Assembly: GCF_050947875.1 (NCBI RefSeq) | Contig: NC_134570.1 | Coordinates: 106,958,622-107,022,621, forward strand | Source of the DNA: Dermacentor variabilis | Lineage: Eukaryota; Arthropoda; Arachnida; Ixodida; Ixodidae | Length of the DNA stretch: 64,000 nt | Direction: 5' to 3' | In this document: piece by piece, positions 36,849 to 49,159 of the stretch | How positions within the stretch are numbered: the stretch's first letter is position 1 | How the letters are laid out: each line of letters begins with the position of its first letter | The notes under the pieces: model-generated | The model's input: only the letters and a program-made list of their open reading frames with translations | What the model was told of the DNA's origin: nothing | Databases searched by the model: none | Position numbers and translations under genes: made by a program

Positions 36849-37395
36849 TTAGAGAAGGGTGCATGCGTATATTTTCATAATTTCGTAATGATAGTGCACG
36901 ATAGTTTTGTGATTACTGTGATATTCACTGATTGGTTCGGCTACAACCTTAGACGGAATCTTAACCAAAGTGAAATCTGTACACGAACGTTGTTGGGTAC
37001 TTGAGTAACTTGGATTGGTGTGGCGCTTCGAGCCAAACTCTTCTAGCGCAAACTCAGTGAACCATTTCTTGTCTGGTTTCGATATGACCAAATTGAAGTC
37101 TCCAACGATGATCGTAGGGGTATACTGTCATCACGGTAACCCATGCAGAGCGCGGGGTCATGAACACCTCGCTACCACAGTTGGGTGCGCCTGGATATGT
37201 ATATATACGCAGTAAATATCGAAATTCCGTCTTTAGTTGGTACGGCACAGACATCCCCACAGTCGGGGGCATTGCATCCTCCTGCGAGTAAAAGGTGTAT
37301 GGTTGTACGGACATTTTCTCCTTTGCGTATATGACAGTGCCTCCTGCTCGTGAGTCCATGTGCTGTTCACAAAGGATTACAGTGTACCCGTGCGT
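36849..37395 (-). pseudogene. Fragment of an APE-type endonuclease domain from a retroelement or Helentron
   Basis: Two overlapping minus-strand frames together read as one endonuclease domain. The upstream frame (37395 down to about 37090) has THGYTVILCEQHMDSRAGGT, holding a catalytic-Glu-like LCEQ motif, then VIYAKEKMSVQPYTF. A frameshift near 37090 leads to VGDFNLVISKPDKKWFTEF (metal-binding Asp and Asn). After it come SCTDFTLVKI and ISEYHSNHKTIV, where the usual Ser-Asp/Tyr-His pair reads SNH. The left end is not followed by a recognisable RT or helicase. The family is unlike the LINE at 21-26 kb. Similar domains occur in CR1-like LINEs and at the C-terminus of Helentron Rep-helicases, and I cannot decide between them. 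Confidence 0.7.
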
Positions 37396-37566
37396 CTTGA
37401 TGTATTTATTTCATTTATTATGATAGTACGCGTTTAAGGTTAGATGCGCTCGGCGTTTTGTATGAATTGCCAGAGAGACAATGGCCGAGCCGGCCGAGCG
37501 CGAGCAACCACAACAACAACCGTCTTCTGCCTCTTCGTCTTCTGCTGGCTCCCGTATTTCGCACTA

Positions 37567-37568
37567 CA

Positions 37569-37659
<91 letters not shown>
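37567..37659. repeat. (ATT)n microsatellite
   Basis: About 31 ATT units. Poly-Asn, poly-Ile and poly-Leu frames across it come from the repeat. Confidence 0.95.
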
Positions 37660-38864
37660 GGGGCGGAATGCTTGAAACCTGCTTCATCTCCGCCGCGGGT
37701 CAGTCCGGTATTCACTACCTCCGTTATAACATTTTTCCACACGGAGAGAAAGGACTGGTGCGGTGGTCAGTAGCCGAATACAATTGAGAAGACGGTTGAA
37801 GCCGAACGAAAAAGAATTGACAATGAAGAGAGAAACAGTTACTTACTTCGACTGAAAAAGTAATCTTTCAGAACTCTCTTTTTGTTAACCTCGTTGTAAT
37901 ATGTTGAGTGTCGTTCTTTTTTAATTTCGCCCTGGAACCCCAGCGCTGGTGCTTCAGCGTGACGTCATGTATTCCAGTGTATATCCTTCCGTATTTGGGT
38001 CGTTCTAGCTCAATAGCAGTCCTTCAAACTTGCCAGGCGCATGGCTCCTTTTGGAAACAATGTAGTTCATTTTTCTCGATATGAAGTTGACTAGGCTCGA
38101 ACAGGCGATATCGATATCTGTGACGTCACTGCGAGTTGGTCCGGGAAATTTAATGCCGCGTTAGACACACCCATCTTTCGCTCTTGAGTCTTTCCTTGCT
38201 TGCCAGGTAAAGAGTGGCTTAATTAATTAATTAATTAATGAGAAAGTTTATTAATCTTAAAAGGGACCACTAAGCTACAGGTAGCCCTCAGTCCAGGGCT
38301 TCTCTGGGGAATTTCATGAACTTCTGGGCATAGTTCGCCAGGTGGCTATACCAAGCCTCTGTTATGCATTGCAGAAGCGCAGTCCGCAAACATAGGCAAG
38401 CTCTCTCTCTCTCTCTCTCTCTTACTCTCTGTAGTGTTTATATCCCATTTACGCGTATACCGCTGCTCTGTGTCCATTCAGCTGTACATTATATAGGTAA
38501 CGTGAACGTCCCCTTCCCCCCCGCTCCCCCCCCCAAAAAAAAAGAAAAAGATCATAAAAAGGACAAAGGTACGCGTAAATTAGTCCTACTTCTTAGCTGC
38601 GCACACATTTTGCACCGACGCACGCCGTGTGTGCGCTAGTCAGCCACCAGGGGCGCCGTAGTAGCGCACGACCTCGGCAAATCGCGCGCTGCTCGTCACA
38701 CTGTCTCCGGCGCAGCATCTCTGCGGCCGCCGCTCGTCTCGTATGCATATAATGCAATGCAAGGTCAGCGGAGCGCCTTCGCGGGGGTTTGCGACGCCGT
38801 GAACGACGCGCTGACTTCGGTGGTGGCGGTCTCTTTGAATTGCCGCTTTGTTGTCGCCGCGGCG

Positions 38865-38870
<6 letters not shown>
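37660..38870. other. Unannotated sequence with a possible LINE 3' tail and microsatellites
   Basis: At 38218-38390, read on the minus strand, the sequence has ccctggactgagggctacct followed further on by a ttaataaact-type AT-rich end. This looks like the 3' UTR tail of another LINE, but no coding part remains and the call is weak. (TTAA)n lies at 38218-38238 and (CT)n at 38401-38424. Confidence 0.3.

Positions 38871-38871
<1 letters not shown>

Positions 38872-38939
<68 letters not shown>
38872..38939. repeat. (TA)n microsatellite
   Basis: About 34 TA units. Confidence 0.95.
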
Positions 38940-40444
38940 CCACGGCCGCGCTCGAGCTGCTGTGGCGTTCCAGCGCAATTGCGTGGTGTAGCTTGCCCCA
39001 GAGAAACTGTATACCTGCGTGCTTTTGTAGTCCGCTAACTTTTGTCCGCCGACGACGGAGAGAGGTGGCGGGGTTCTGAGCGCGTGCGAAGTTCAATATA
39101 TACGATCTTCCTTCGTTGCTTGACCCCCGTTGATGCAGGGCTTGGCTTGGCCGTATCCTTTTTTTTTTTTTTTTTTTTTTTTACTTCTCGGCTTACGCGG
39201 CGTCTCGCACTCTGGTCCGTTCGCGGTCCTCGTTAGGGAATGTCGCGAGAATGTCGTGGCCGCGTGGAGGAAGCGGTTTTAAGTGGCCTCGCGGCTACCT
39301 ATATATAGGGACTGGCGCATTATGTAAAGTGTCTTTCCTGGAACATTTTGTATCTCTCACTGGGTTTCCTGTCCCCCATGCGTTCACGTCGAGTCACATT
39401 CGGGCTACATTGAAATGGTGGGCCCTCTTTTTTTTTTTTTTTTCCCTTCTTCGTGAACTGCCCTTCCATTTTCTCTCTGACAGCGTGCGCGCAGTTCTGA
39501 AGGTCATGCCGTGATGGTAAATGTGGCGCACGAGCGTCAGTACATATATATAGAACTCGTTACATTATTATTGTGCATTTTAGTATTTTTAGTAATACAT
39601 TAGTATATTCGTCATCATTATTCTCATCGCCGTAGCCGCCGTCGTATAGTTGTGTCTGTGTATAGCAGCAGCAGTAGTAACAGCGTAGAAAATAGAGATA
39701 TAAAGTCTATATCTGTAGTCTTGCCAGAGTATATACATCTTTGAAAGAGTGGAGAGAACAAAAGCTACGAACAGATACCTTTAAATAAAATCATTTCTAT
39801 GCAACACCGACCCTTTTCATTCTTTCTTTACCCTAAAATGAAACGTGTATATCAGAAACCGCACCGGTTTTCGCGCTCGAGTCATGGGACAGTGCTTCGA
39901 AAAAAATAGAAAGGCTCCGAGTGTTTTTGTCTTAGCCGGAGTTTTCCATGTTCGCGGAACGCAGAAGCCCCACAAACTCGACGCCAAACTCTTTCAGAAA
40001 CGCACACACACGCAGAGAAGAGAAAGAGAGCGATAGGGGGAATGCGAACGGAGGCACGAAAATCACTTTCCGGCGGCTGCTCAAAGGCTTGCGCTGTATA
40101 CTACATAGTACATTCGCGCGCGAACAGCACCGAAAGCTTAGTTTAGCTCGCGCTCACTTTCTTGTTCTTCGCTTCTTTCTTTTTTTCTTTTTTTTTCTCT
40201 ACCCACACGCAGATTACGCGCGGCACTGAGCCCGTTCCGAGCCGGGAGATTATCGTGCGCGCATGCGCGGTCGGTTATACTTTCACGAACGCTTTTACAG
40301 CCGCGTGTAAGGAACCTAGAGTGGGAGTGAATCCGAGGCGCCGCACTGGTATCTCGCCGTCCTGCTCCGCCGAGCGAGACGTCCGTCGCCTTCGCCACCA
40401 AATTCCTTTTTTGTGTGTGACTGTGTGTGACTGTGTGTCTATTT

Positions 40445-40447
<3 letters not shown>
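38940..40447. other. Unannotated intronic sequence
   Basis: Poly-T runs lie at 39159-39182 and 39429-39443. No exon recognised. Confidence 0.35.

Positions 40448-40482
<35 letters not shown>
40448..40482. repeat. (CT)n microsatellite
   Basis: About 17 CT units. Confidence 0.95.
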
Positions 40483-40483
<1 letters not shown>

Positions 40484-41944
40484 GAAAAGTGTTTCTGCAA
40501 ACGCTTGCGCACTGTGCGGCACCTGTACGTGTATAGTGCGCGAATGCATATGCGCACGCACGCGTGCATCTATGGAAAACGCAATCCTGCGTAGCTCCCA
40601 GCTTCCTTGCCGCGTGGCGTGGATCTCCTCTGCCGAGGAAACAATCGCATACGTAGTACATACGTGCACTACACAGGCCACGCTGAGAACGAGTACGGGT
40701 TGATTCTACTGTTCCGACCTGGCGGTGATGGTGGCTGAAGCGGAAAGTTGGTCTTGTCGGGAGCTCGACGTGATTGAACATTTCGAGCGCTTTCAAGGTA
40801 TAGAGGAGGAACGAAACGGGGGAAAAAAAGAAAAAGGAACGCGTCACTTTCGCTGTCACATACAGAATTCTGTTATTTGTGTCGGCGGCAATGTGTCTTC
40901 ACATGCGTCTGGGCATGTGATGGGCACGTACGGGATCTGACGGTGCGTTTTTCCGTTGTCACATGATCTGAATTATGTTCTTTTTTTTTTCCGGGGTAAC
41001 ATCTGTTGAAGGCAAGCGTTCGTTTTGCTAGTTCTGGTGGCGCTGGCAGTGCTGGCTTAGTCTGGTATATTATGGTCTTCTCGTTGTCACGCAAATCGCT
41101 ACCGCGAGTGCTCGACGCCCGAATGCCGGTTAATGAGAGAAACGCGTGTAAGACAAGTTTTGTGGATGCTGACACTCGGGTTTCGTGTTCACGAATAACT
41201 TTCCTACGAGCAGGCGACGGCCAGTCTGAATACAGCGAGCATGTGACTCGGCGAAGGCAGCTGCGACCAGTGGGGCAGAATTATTACGAACAAAAACTTT
41301 TTTTTTTTCAATTCGACCCACACTGTAGTTTCGATTCCGTTGGCGCACATTCAGCTCGTTGCACCCGTATTCGGTTCCCTTCTCCTCTGTTTTAAACGCC
41401 TCGGTTCCACTTTCTTTTTTTTTTCTCTCTCCCATATCGCTATCTCAAACACGCCGGAGAAAAGTAAGACATACACGTCCGTGGTAGTTCTCGCCGCTTA
41501 TCTTCCAGCTCTAGCACGAACACCGCCGGTAACGCCGTCCACCCGGACAACACGTGGGTATCAGCATTTTCTCCTCTGGCCGCGTCTGTAGCTCCGTGTA
41601 TGCCCGATTTTGCGGCGATAAACGGCGACTGGGATGCTTATCAATTTTAGCAGCCTCGCGCTCATTGATTTCCACAGCACTTCTCTTCTTTTTTTTTTCT
41701 CCTTATATATGTGAATATTGGCATGCTTATACTACTGTGCGCACATACAAATAGAAAAAGGGAAACAAAGAAGGAGAGGCAGGGGAGAATGAGGGAGGGA
41801 AAGAGGGCTACCGAAGACGTGCACGCTTATATAACTCGTCATGAACGAGCCTTCACAGTGTTTGCGCACGATCTTAGTAGGCATACCTCCTCTTTTCTAC
41901 TAGTCTTTCCCACCTACTCTTACCCCCTTTTCCAGTGCGGAGGA

Positions 41945-42005
41945 GCCAACCGAACAGTTAGTCTGGTTAGCCTATCTGCATTTAGTTTATTATTCTCTCT
42001 ACTTC
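41945..42005 (+). mobile_element. Weak LINE 3'-tail relic
   Basis: gtctggttagcctatctgca followed by a T-rich, CT-rich end resembles the LINE tail ctggttaacctccctgcctt with about four mismatches in 21. It is on the plus strand, opposite to the other tail copies. It could be chance similarity. Confidence 0.3.
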
Positions 42006-42059
42006 TACATGCTTCGCGGTTACCGCAGAGTTTTCTACATGCTAAACTCTGCGGCCAGT

Positions 42060-43140
42060 CGAGGAGCGCTAGAAAAAAGCCGAGCCATTGGACCGCAAGC
42101 CAAGCGTTACAAGTGAGCTCACTGGGCAACGCTGGTCGGCGGACCCTTTCAGCGACGTTTTCCCCTTTCTCCCGGCACATTCGCAAAGGGTCACAGCGCG
42201 CGGCATACCGAACGGAGCGCGGCGCGGGATCGAGGGCTTCTTTCCTTCCGAATGGCAGCTGGCGTTGCCCGCGGCAGCCTCGGGGATTGCGGGCGCGATC
42301 GAAACCGAGGAGGTCTCCAAAAGCGTCCACGCCGCCGCCACCGTCTGCACATGTACGTAGGCCTGGCAGACTCGGAAGCCGACGCCGGTTCGTGCAGGAT
42401 GCGGGGCTCCAGGCGGCGGCGGCTGCTTGGGCAGCGATGGTCTCTCCCTAGGCCAAAAAAGCTCTCTTTACGAGAGAGCGACGGCGGCATACGTGAGCAG
42501 CATGCTTATGGTATACGTGCGGATGAACAGCGGCATATTGAGAGAGCGCGCGAGGAAGAAGAGCAGGCACTCCACCTTTGCCGCTCACTGCGCCGCGGTC
42601 AGGTAAACACTAAACGCACGCCCTCTCTCTTCTCACTGCCTGTGGGGGAACTCTCTCCTCCACTTCTTTTTTCCTCCGAGAGCGCTAACGACACACATGC
42701 ACATACACGGACGCACAACATGCCGCGAAGACAAAAAAGAAGCACGTAGGAGACGGCACTTCTTTCGCCGACGAAGAGACTGTGGGGGGGGGGGGGGGGG
42801 GCATGCTCGGAAGGTGGCGGCTGCGGTCGTCGTCTTTATCTCGCCGCCGCCGCAAGCAGCAGCAACCGCAAACGGTCTTAACCTTCGGCTCGCCTCCTCT
42901 TCGTCGAGGATCATGTGCCCCGCTGCCGCCACTGCCATCCATATCCGCGCGCTTCGCGAGGCCGAGGTGTATATCGGCGGCCAATCGACGACGACGACGC
43001 ACTTGCACGCCGAGCCGCGCGGCACAAGGAGCGGCGGCGGAGAACGTAGCACGCAGGTCGTCTTCCTTCCGATTGCCTCTCTCCCCCCTCTTCATCCTCT
43101 CCGTTTCGCGTTCGTTTCACGTTTTCTCGCACTTGTGACT
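42060..43140. other. GC- and CpG-rich block with a G run
   Basis: About 1 kb of clearly elevated GC and CpG, with (CCG)-type triplets and a run of 18 G at 42784-42801. Open frames run on every strand but none shows a known domain. It could be an unmethylated CpG-rich regulatory region or an unrecognised 5' exon. The sequence alone does not decide. Confidence 0.35.
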
Positions 43141-45772
43141 TGATTTTTGGACTTGCGTATGTAAGCGGGTCCCGATTGCTCGGCCGGTACTGGCGGCGCG
43201 GTCGGTCTCGCCCGGTTTTGTATGTGTGTACACACTCACACGCACGCCCGAAGATGGAGGACAAGAGTGTGTGCGGGCGGCAATAACGACCTCTTTGCGA
43301 ACATATTTATGTATGAACACGTTAGCACCACTGCCGCCGCCAGCAAGAAGGCAGCGATCGCTCTGTATTGCTTACTTTTCATTTTCGTACGTATTTTTTT
43401 CCTCCGGGGTGTTTTCCTTTCTCCTCTCTCTCTCTCTCTGTGTTTCTCCCCCCCCCCCCGCTTTCACCCTCGTAGTCACTGGAGAGGGGGGTGTTTGGCT
43501 TCTGCGCCGCCGCGCCGTATCTCCACGACGGCCGCCGTTTTGCGAACTCGCGAAACGAGCGATATGCTTTCCAATTCGGAAGGCAAAAAGAAGACCGATC
43601 GGCGATCGGTCCGGACGCGGTGGGGTCCCGCAGGTGAGCTTTCGTTCCGCGCCGCAGTCGATCAATACAAACCCATGCGCCGAGGGAAAGAGGGTATACG
43701 TATGCGGCGCTGTTATACTATATCAGAACGATACGCTGCGGGCAGTTGCAGTGTATACTTCAGCAGCTTTGCCGTCCATGTAGTGCTATGGAGTAAGCAA
43801 ACACTATACCTCCGTGCAGCTATACCTCAGGTACACCGAGAGCTTTCGATCGCGGTCGGGCTCCATCGCGATCGAATGCGCTTCGTGTGACTGGAGAATT
43901 ACACCAATGCTTGTAGATGTTATTTCCCGGGGACGGTATTGTCTATAGATCGAACAGATTCTGGGATATTTTTACTTTCGTTTGACGTAAGATGCCGTAC
44001 GTGAACCCGTATTCTCGCTTTTACGTTGCTTGTTTAAATAGCCGCAAGGAGTGTCGTGCCAACTCAGAGATGTGGTGGTGAGGTAAGGCAAGCTGGCGCT
44101 TTGTCAGGCATTTTATTGTTCCTTTTTTGTGTGTGTCAGCAAGTTATACAACTATACGCTCTTTTTTTTTGGGGGGGGGGAGGAGTAGTCTATCGACAAA
44201 CTATCTACAAGCTCAATTTGAGGTCAGCACGTGGCCTCGCTGCAGTGGAACATCTCGCATCGTGCAAGGGCGCTCGATCGCTATATGCAACAACAACAAC
44301 AACAACAGCAGCAAAAAATGCTTGCTCTCCTCTAATTGAGAGTAGATGTAAGCATGAAATGGGTTGCTGGCAAAGCACATTGTTTGTGAATGATGCTGCC
44401 ACAATCTTAAGATGGGTGTAGTGCACGTTCGCAACGGCACACCCCACCCCACCACACCGCGTGCACACCACACCGCACCACGCCATACTGCGCACTGGTC
44501 CATGCGGACGCTTCCCACCTAGACGAAGAAAACCGGCTGAAGGCGGCGCGATAGGCAGCGACAGACGCCACGGAGACCGAGCGCGCAGTGCCCAGCTGGA
44601 CGAAGAAAAGCGCCCGAAGGAGGCGCGACGAAATGTCTCAGCATAACTTCAGCAAATTGCTCGATAATTGCTACGCGATCTCGACGCAAGAGGTCGCGTG
44701 TTGGGCCGCCACTGAGTAAAGGGCTGTAGCGTTCGCTTGCCGGGACTTGCTACGTGACGTAATGCTCTCTCCTTTTTTTTTTGCCCCCTTCCTCCATGAA
44801 GTCAAAGCAGCGCTTCCAGACGCGTCCACGCCACACAGCAGCTCGGCGAGCGCAGCAGATCCGCAGCAAATTCCATTTCCCAGAATTGAAGTGTATATAC
44901 ATGCATGGTGCCCTGTATTTGTCTTATGAAAGGCGCCCCCCCTCCCCCCTATTGGAAATGACAAATAAAACTTCAGCGTACTAGAAGTTACAGCTTGAGT
45001 GATAAAGAAGAACTCGGAAGCAATTTTTTTTTTTTTTTTGTAAGCTGTTTGGGCAGTAACTATGCGTATGTAATGCGGTCCTGAACAAAGGTTTGGGGGC
45101 CAGAGAGAGCATTTTCTTGAATTGGTTGAATGGATGATATCGTTTTGCCCTCTGAACTTGCCCGGATAATGGCCCCAAGGTTGCTTGATGCTCGCGAACT
45201 CTGTTAAGCATTTCATGCTTAATAGAGTGATGATGCCAGGTGCGCGACATAGCCAAGTCAAGCGCAGTAAAGGCGACAAGCGCGAGAGGGGTCGGTCGAA
45301 AATTAACCTATATATGTTTCAGCGAAAATTTTCGCTGCGCAGCGTCACAGATATGATCGTCTGGAACGCCTTCTTTGAGCGTCTCAGGTGTCAGGTCTCG
45401 AAGGTCCTTGAAGAGTTACAGCGGACACCCTGATAGGTACACTATTGCGGATTCTCGACATCTTCATGAACAAATGCGACGTGATCATTATGACGCCACC
45501 GGTTTTCGTACAGCTACCTCGGGAGAATTATACGGGAAGGAGCTGCTACAATGTTTTAGTGTGCGCACTCTGTATGCGGCAGTTTTCTCTTGCTTCTTTT
45601 ACTTGCCGGGATGACACAATTAATGGTGCATACGTTTCTGAACTGAAGCCTCCGAACAGATTGATCCCCGTAAAACAAGATGGCGTTTGAAGCCCGTTCG
45701 TACAAACTGCGGGATAGGCCATAACCGTGATGGTCAAGCAACCTTGTTGTAATGAGACAGAACAGTACATCA
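43141..45772. other. Unannotated intronic sequence
   Basis: A C run lies at 43450-43459 and a (CT)n patch at 43423-43440. A (CAA)n patch lies at 44288-44305 and a poly-T run at 45024-45040. No exon recognised. Confidence 0.35.
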
Positions 45773-45773
45773 G

Positions 45774-45812
<39 letters not shown>
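45773..45812. repeat. (TA)n microsatellite
   Basis: About 20 TA units. Confidence 0.95.
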
Positions 45813-45814
<2 letters not shown>

Positions 45815-47190
45815 CTCTCGTTTTGACCTGCGAACGTTTATACATAGCTTCACTGCTACAGTTCCCAAGCGAACCAACGCGCAGGAATGTCGACGCCGTT
45901 TTCCTTCGAAGATGAACATGTATGCACGGAACAGACGCGGCTGAAATTCGCGAGTGTCCGATGCCTCCGGTTAGGTTTGCCCAGCCGAGGACACGGCCGG
46001 TATACACAGATATAGTTCGAAGCCGCGTCGTCGCAGCGCTTCCCCGCATTCGCACGCTCGTGCACGGTGTCTGGGACGTATATACGAACACGCGCCTTAA
46101 CCACCTGCGCGCGGTGGTGTAAACCGGCAAGGCATGTGAAGTTCAGATAGACAGATATCGATAGCTTCGCAAGGCACCCCGCAGCACGCTGTACCGTACG
46201 AATTGCTAATTCGGAGAGATTAGGGCAACGTCTAAGCGAATCTTTTAACCGTTCCGTATATGTGGCGTTGGTATATTTGTTAGTTGTGCGAGCGCAGACC
46301 GCCGATAACGGGCCGACAGTTCCTGTCCGTCGACTCTGGGAGCAAGGCGCGCATATGCATATTAACCCGCACGCGCTATATATATATACCGGGGGTGGTA
46401 AGTGCGACACCTGCGGTGGCGAAGCGACGTATACCGCTTCATCCGCGTCGATGTGTGCATGTGTCCCAGCAGCTCGGCGGTCGCCGGGCTCCCATGTGCA
46501 TCGAGCGCTCTTATCTCTCCCGCTGTGGCAGATGCGCCTGAAGTCCCGTGACCGCATGCTTCCTTTGCTTTAAAAAGAAATCCAAAAAAGACAGTTGATA
46601 ATGAAACTTTAGATGGCGCCGTGTGGATGTTGGCGGTCGATCTCACCAACAGCGCGTTGTGTATGCATACTATACCGTGTGTATACGGTGTCCGGACAGC
46701 CGCTGTAGTTCACAGCGAGCCAAGCCAAGGCAGGAAAGATAAGGCGCTGCGCGTATGCTTTCCGCGTTAAGCGCCTGAAGAAGCATTCCGCCAGGCGGAA
46801 GCACGCTCGCGCGTCGCAGTTCCCGCAGGCTGCGCGTGTTACATTAACGTTGGCGCTTCCGTGGATGGCGGATCGCGGTGTAAGGCAACGCGGAATGCAG
46901 GCTTTCGCTGACACCAGCGAAATTATTAATTGTACGGGTTAACAACCTCGAATATCTCGATAGTTACGAGTACGGGGCGCCATACTCTCCGGATTGTAGT
47001 TTGATTACGTGGGCCTTTATGTCTTGCAACTCGGAGAACGGTAAGCAAGGTGGTGGGGTTTTCTTTCCTTTTTTTTTTTTTTTTTTTACTGCTAGCATTA
47101 AGAGTGCCAGTGTGGAAAAAAGCGAATGCGCGTGAATTGGGAAGGGGGGCTTCATTGGAAGTTGGTCACGCGGTGGAGGCAGATGAGAAA
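45813..47190. other. Unannotated intronic sequence
   Basis: No exon or nameable repeat. A 233-codon minus-strand open frame (45856-46557) has no known domain and is matched by open frames on the plus strand. A poly-T run lies at 47069-47087. Confidence 0.35.
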
Positions 47191-47245
47191 TTATTTTATT
47201 TTATTTAGCAATACTGTAGGCCTTGGCAGGCCCATACAGGGGTGG
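47191..47245 (-). mobile_element. 3' tail of a second LINE family
   Basis: On the minus strand this reads ccacccctgtatgggcctgc, then caaggcctacagtattgcta and an aataaaataaaataa-type tail. A 3' UTR end with an A/T-rich simple repeat is typical of truncated LINE insertions, and I recall this tail as recurrent in ticks. No coding part remains. Confidence 0.5.
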
Positions 47246-47950
47246 CTTACAGGGGTATTCAGAGTTTCGATCACTATATACAGGACGTTTGCGCATCAAT
47301 GTGCTTTTCCGCAACACATCATTCTGGCCAAGTTTCAAAAGAGCACATGGAAGAGCGAGCGTATGTATAAACTGCAAATTGGCTCGAGCGGCCAGTCGCG
47401 CGGCAATTTTGTGTGCATTCGCGGGCTTCGTTCACGCTGGGAAAAACAATTTTAAGTAGGTAGCACGTATTGAGCAACAGACAGCTGTATCCGAAGTTTT
47501 TCGTGCTGCTCTACAATTTTCTCATTGGCACTTTTCGTCTAACTATAATATTTGAAAAGTTGAATAATTAAGACTAATTATACAAGTGGGCGGAATGCAA
47601 AGAATAATCCGAGTACCTCCAAGCGACGGCAAACAACACCACCTTGGTACTGTCCAGCAGCTACGTGGCATTTACATACTTTTAAATCTTGTGCACGACA
47701 GTTGGGACACCCTGCGTACAGTGCAGCTGTCAGTAGTGCAACAGACAGTGTTCCGCTCCGGACCACCGTCAGCTGCAGTTCCCTCCTCGAAGAGTACGGA
47801 CGTGTTTCGAGTGATCTGCAAAAGAACGCTTTGTAACGGGGTGAGCGCGCTTTAAATCACGGATCCGGGCCCCCCCAAGAGGTGCGACGTTAATGCTAAT
47901 GGATTTACCGCTAAATCTCCATCTGACTTTTTCTTTCTTTTTTTTTTTTT
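47246..47950. other. Unannotated intronic sequence
   Basis: No recognised feature. A T-rich run lies at 47928-47951. Confidence 0.35.
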
Positions 47951-47951
47951 T

Positions 47952-47995
47952 GATTCAGCCCCCATCGCAGCCGGGGATCGAACGCGCGACCTCGT
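47952..47995 (-). mobile_element. SINE head fragment (B-box region)
   Basis: On the minus strand this reads acgaggtcgcgcgttcgatc followed by cccggctgcg. It matches the B-box region of the Ruka-like SINEs in this window. Nothing else of the SINE remains, and the fragment directly abuts the 22-bp tandem array. Confidence 0.6.
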
Positions 47996-48191
47996 AAAAT
48001 TAAGGTATCAAATTAGTAAAACTAAGGTATCAAGTTTGTAAAATTGAGATTTCAGATTCGTAAAACTAAGGTTTAAGATTTGTAAAGTTAAGGTTTCTAA
48101 TTCATAAATTTAAGGTTTCAAATTTGTACAATTGAGGTTTCAAATTCGTAAAATAAAGGTTTCAAATTTGTAAAATTAAGGCTTCGAATTT
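47994..48191. repeat. 22-bp minisatellite, nine units
   Basis: Nine tandem copies of a diverged 22-bp unit, roughly gtaaaattaaggtttcaaat plus two bases. Each unit keeps the aagg or gagg plus ttt core. Confidence 0.9.
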
Positions 48192-48582
48192 GTTAAAATT
48201 TCAAGCTCCTATTATACCAGCCGCGGTGTACTAATCAATTTTATTTCGAGCTTGTTTTTTTTATTAGCTGGGAACTGATTGATCGGATACTGATCGACCG
48301 GCTACGTGAAATTCTTAACGAAGAGAAAACGAAAGAAAGAGAAAGAAAGGCCTGAGAGTAGATATTGCGTGCGCGCATTGATATGCTGTGCTTTTTTATC
48401 GTGTCAGTGCCTTCGTTTTCCCGTCGGATAAGGTTTAGGCGCTACCTTACAGAATGGTACAAAAGTCAACTAGTTTCGAACATTGCATTACCGAACTGCA
48501 ATAGCAGCCACAGTCGCTGTGCATAGTTTGAACATCGATAGGCATTGCGGGGCGCCTGCATGGAATTACCTCGCCACTACAC
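48192..48582. other. Unannotated sequence left of the LTR retrotransposon
   Basis: No coding feature. It ends in acac (48579-48582), which is one copy of the LTR element's target duplication. Confidence 0.5.
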
Positions 48583-48794
48583 TGTTTGAAGTCGGAGGCG
48601 ATCTCACCGCTGCCAACCAGATGTTTGGGATCGCGACACTTGTACGATCTGTTGGGAACTCGGCGCTGACGCCCGTGGTTGTACCTGGGTCGCAAGCCCC
48701 AAGGGTAGCGTTGGCCTGGCGGCCTGGGGTACAACTGGAAGCATCCGAAGGTCCCGGCAAAGCATGAATCGACTGGTAACAACGAAACAACTTG

Positions 48795-48800
48795 TTTATT
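48795..48800 (-). terminator. Candidate polyadenylation signal of the 3' LTR
   Basis: AATAAA on the minus strand, about 110 bp downstream of the candidate TATA box. It would end element transcripts in R. The 5' LTR copy is at 54996-55001. Confidence 0.55.
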
Positions 48801-49026
48801 TTAACATCGCAAAGAGTAGGTGGTCAGGTTTGACCGAAGTAGAGAGACGGGAGAGCACTTCACTCAACAGAAGAAATCGGAGCCCTCCTTTTGGCGTCCG
48901 GGGGCAGCTGTTTTTATACTCTCGCAGTTGAGGGCAAGAAGGAACCCCTCAAAAGACGAGCACGTGAATGTACAATGGGCTAATGGTGACGCACACTGTC
49001 GTAGCGATGCCGTAGCACCATGTCGA

Positions 49027-49125
49027 GCACGATCTCGTAGCACCCTGTCGTGGCGCTGCGCACGATCTCGTAGCACCCTGTCGTGGCGCTGCGCACGATC
49101 TCGTAGCACCCTGTCGTGGCGCTGC
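49027..49125. repeat. 33-bp tandem repeat, three units, in the LTR
   Basis: Three identical 33-bp units beginning gcacgatctcgtagcaccct. The same array is at 55228-55326 in the other LTR. A shorter, diverged half unit (gatgccgtagcaccatgtcg) precedes it. Confidence 0.92.
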
Positions 49126-49159
49126 CGGTCGGACACAATGACTGTAATGAGAGGATGGT

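Noticed and set aside
38641..38660. CTCF-like site (ccaccaggggcgccg)
   Set aside because: It is one G short of the usual core, so the spacing does not fit. A single near-match in 64 kb is expected by chance.
41711..42451. 246-codon plus-strand open frame
   Set aside because: No recognisable domain, low-complexity basic and Ser-rich sequence, and comparable open frames on the other strand in the same GC-rich block.
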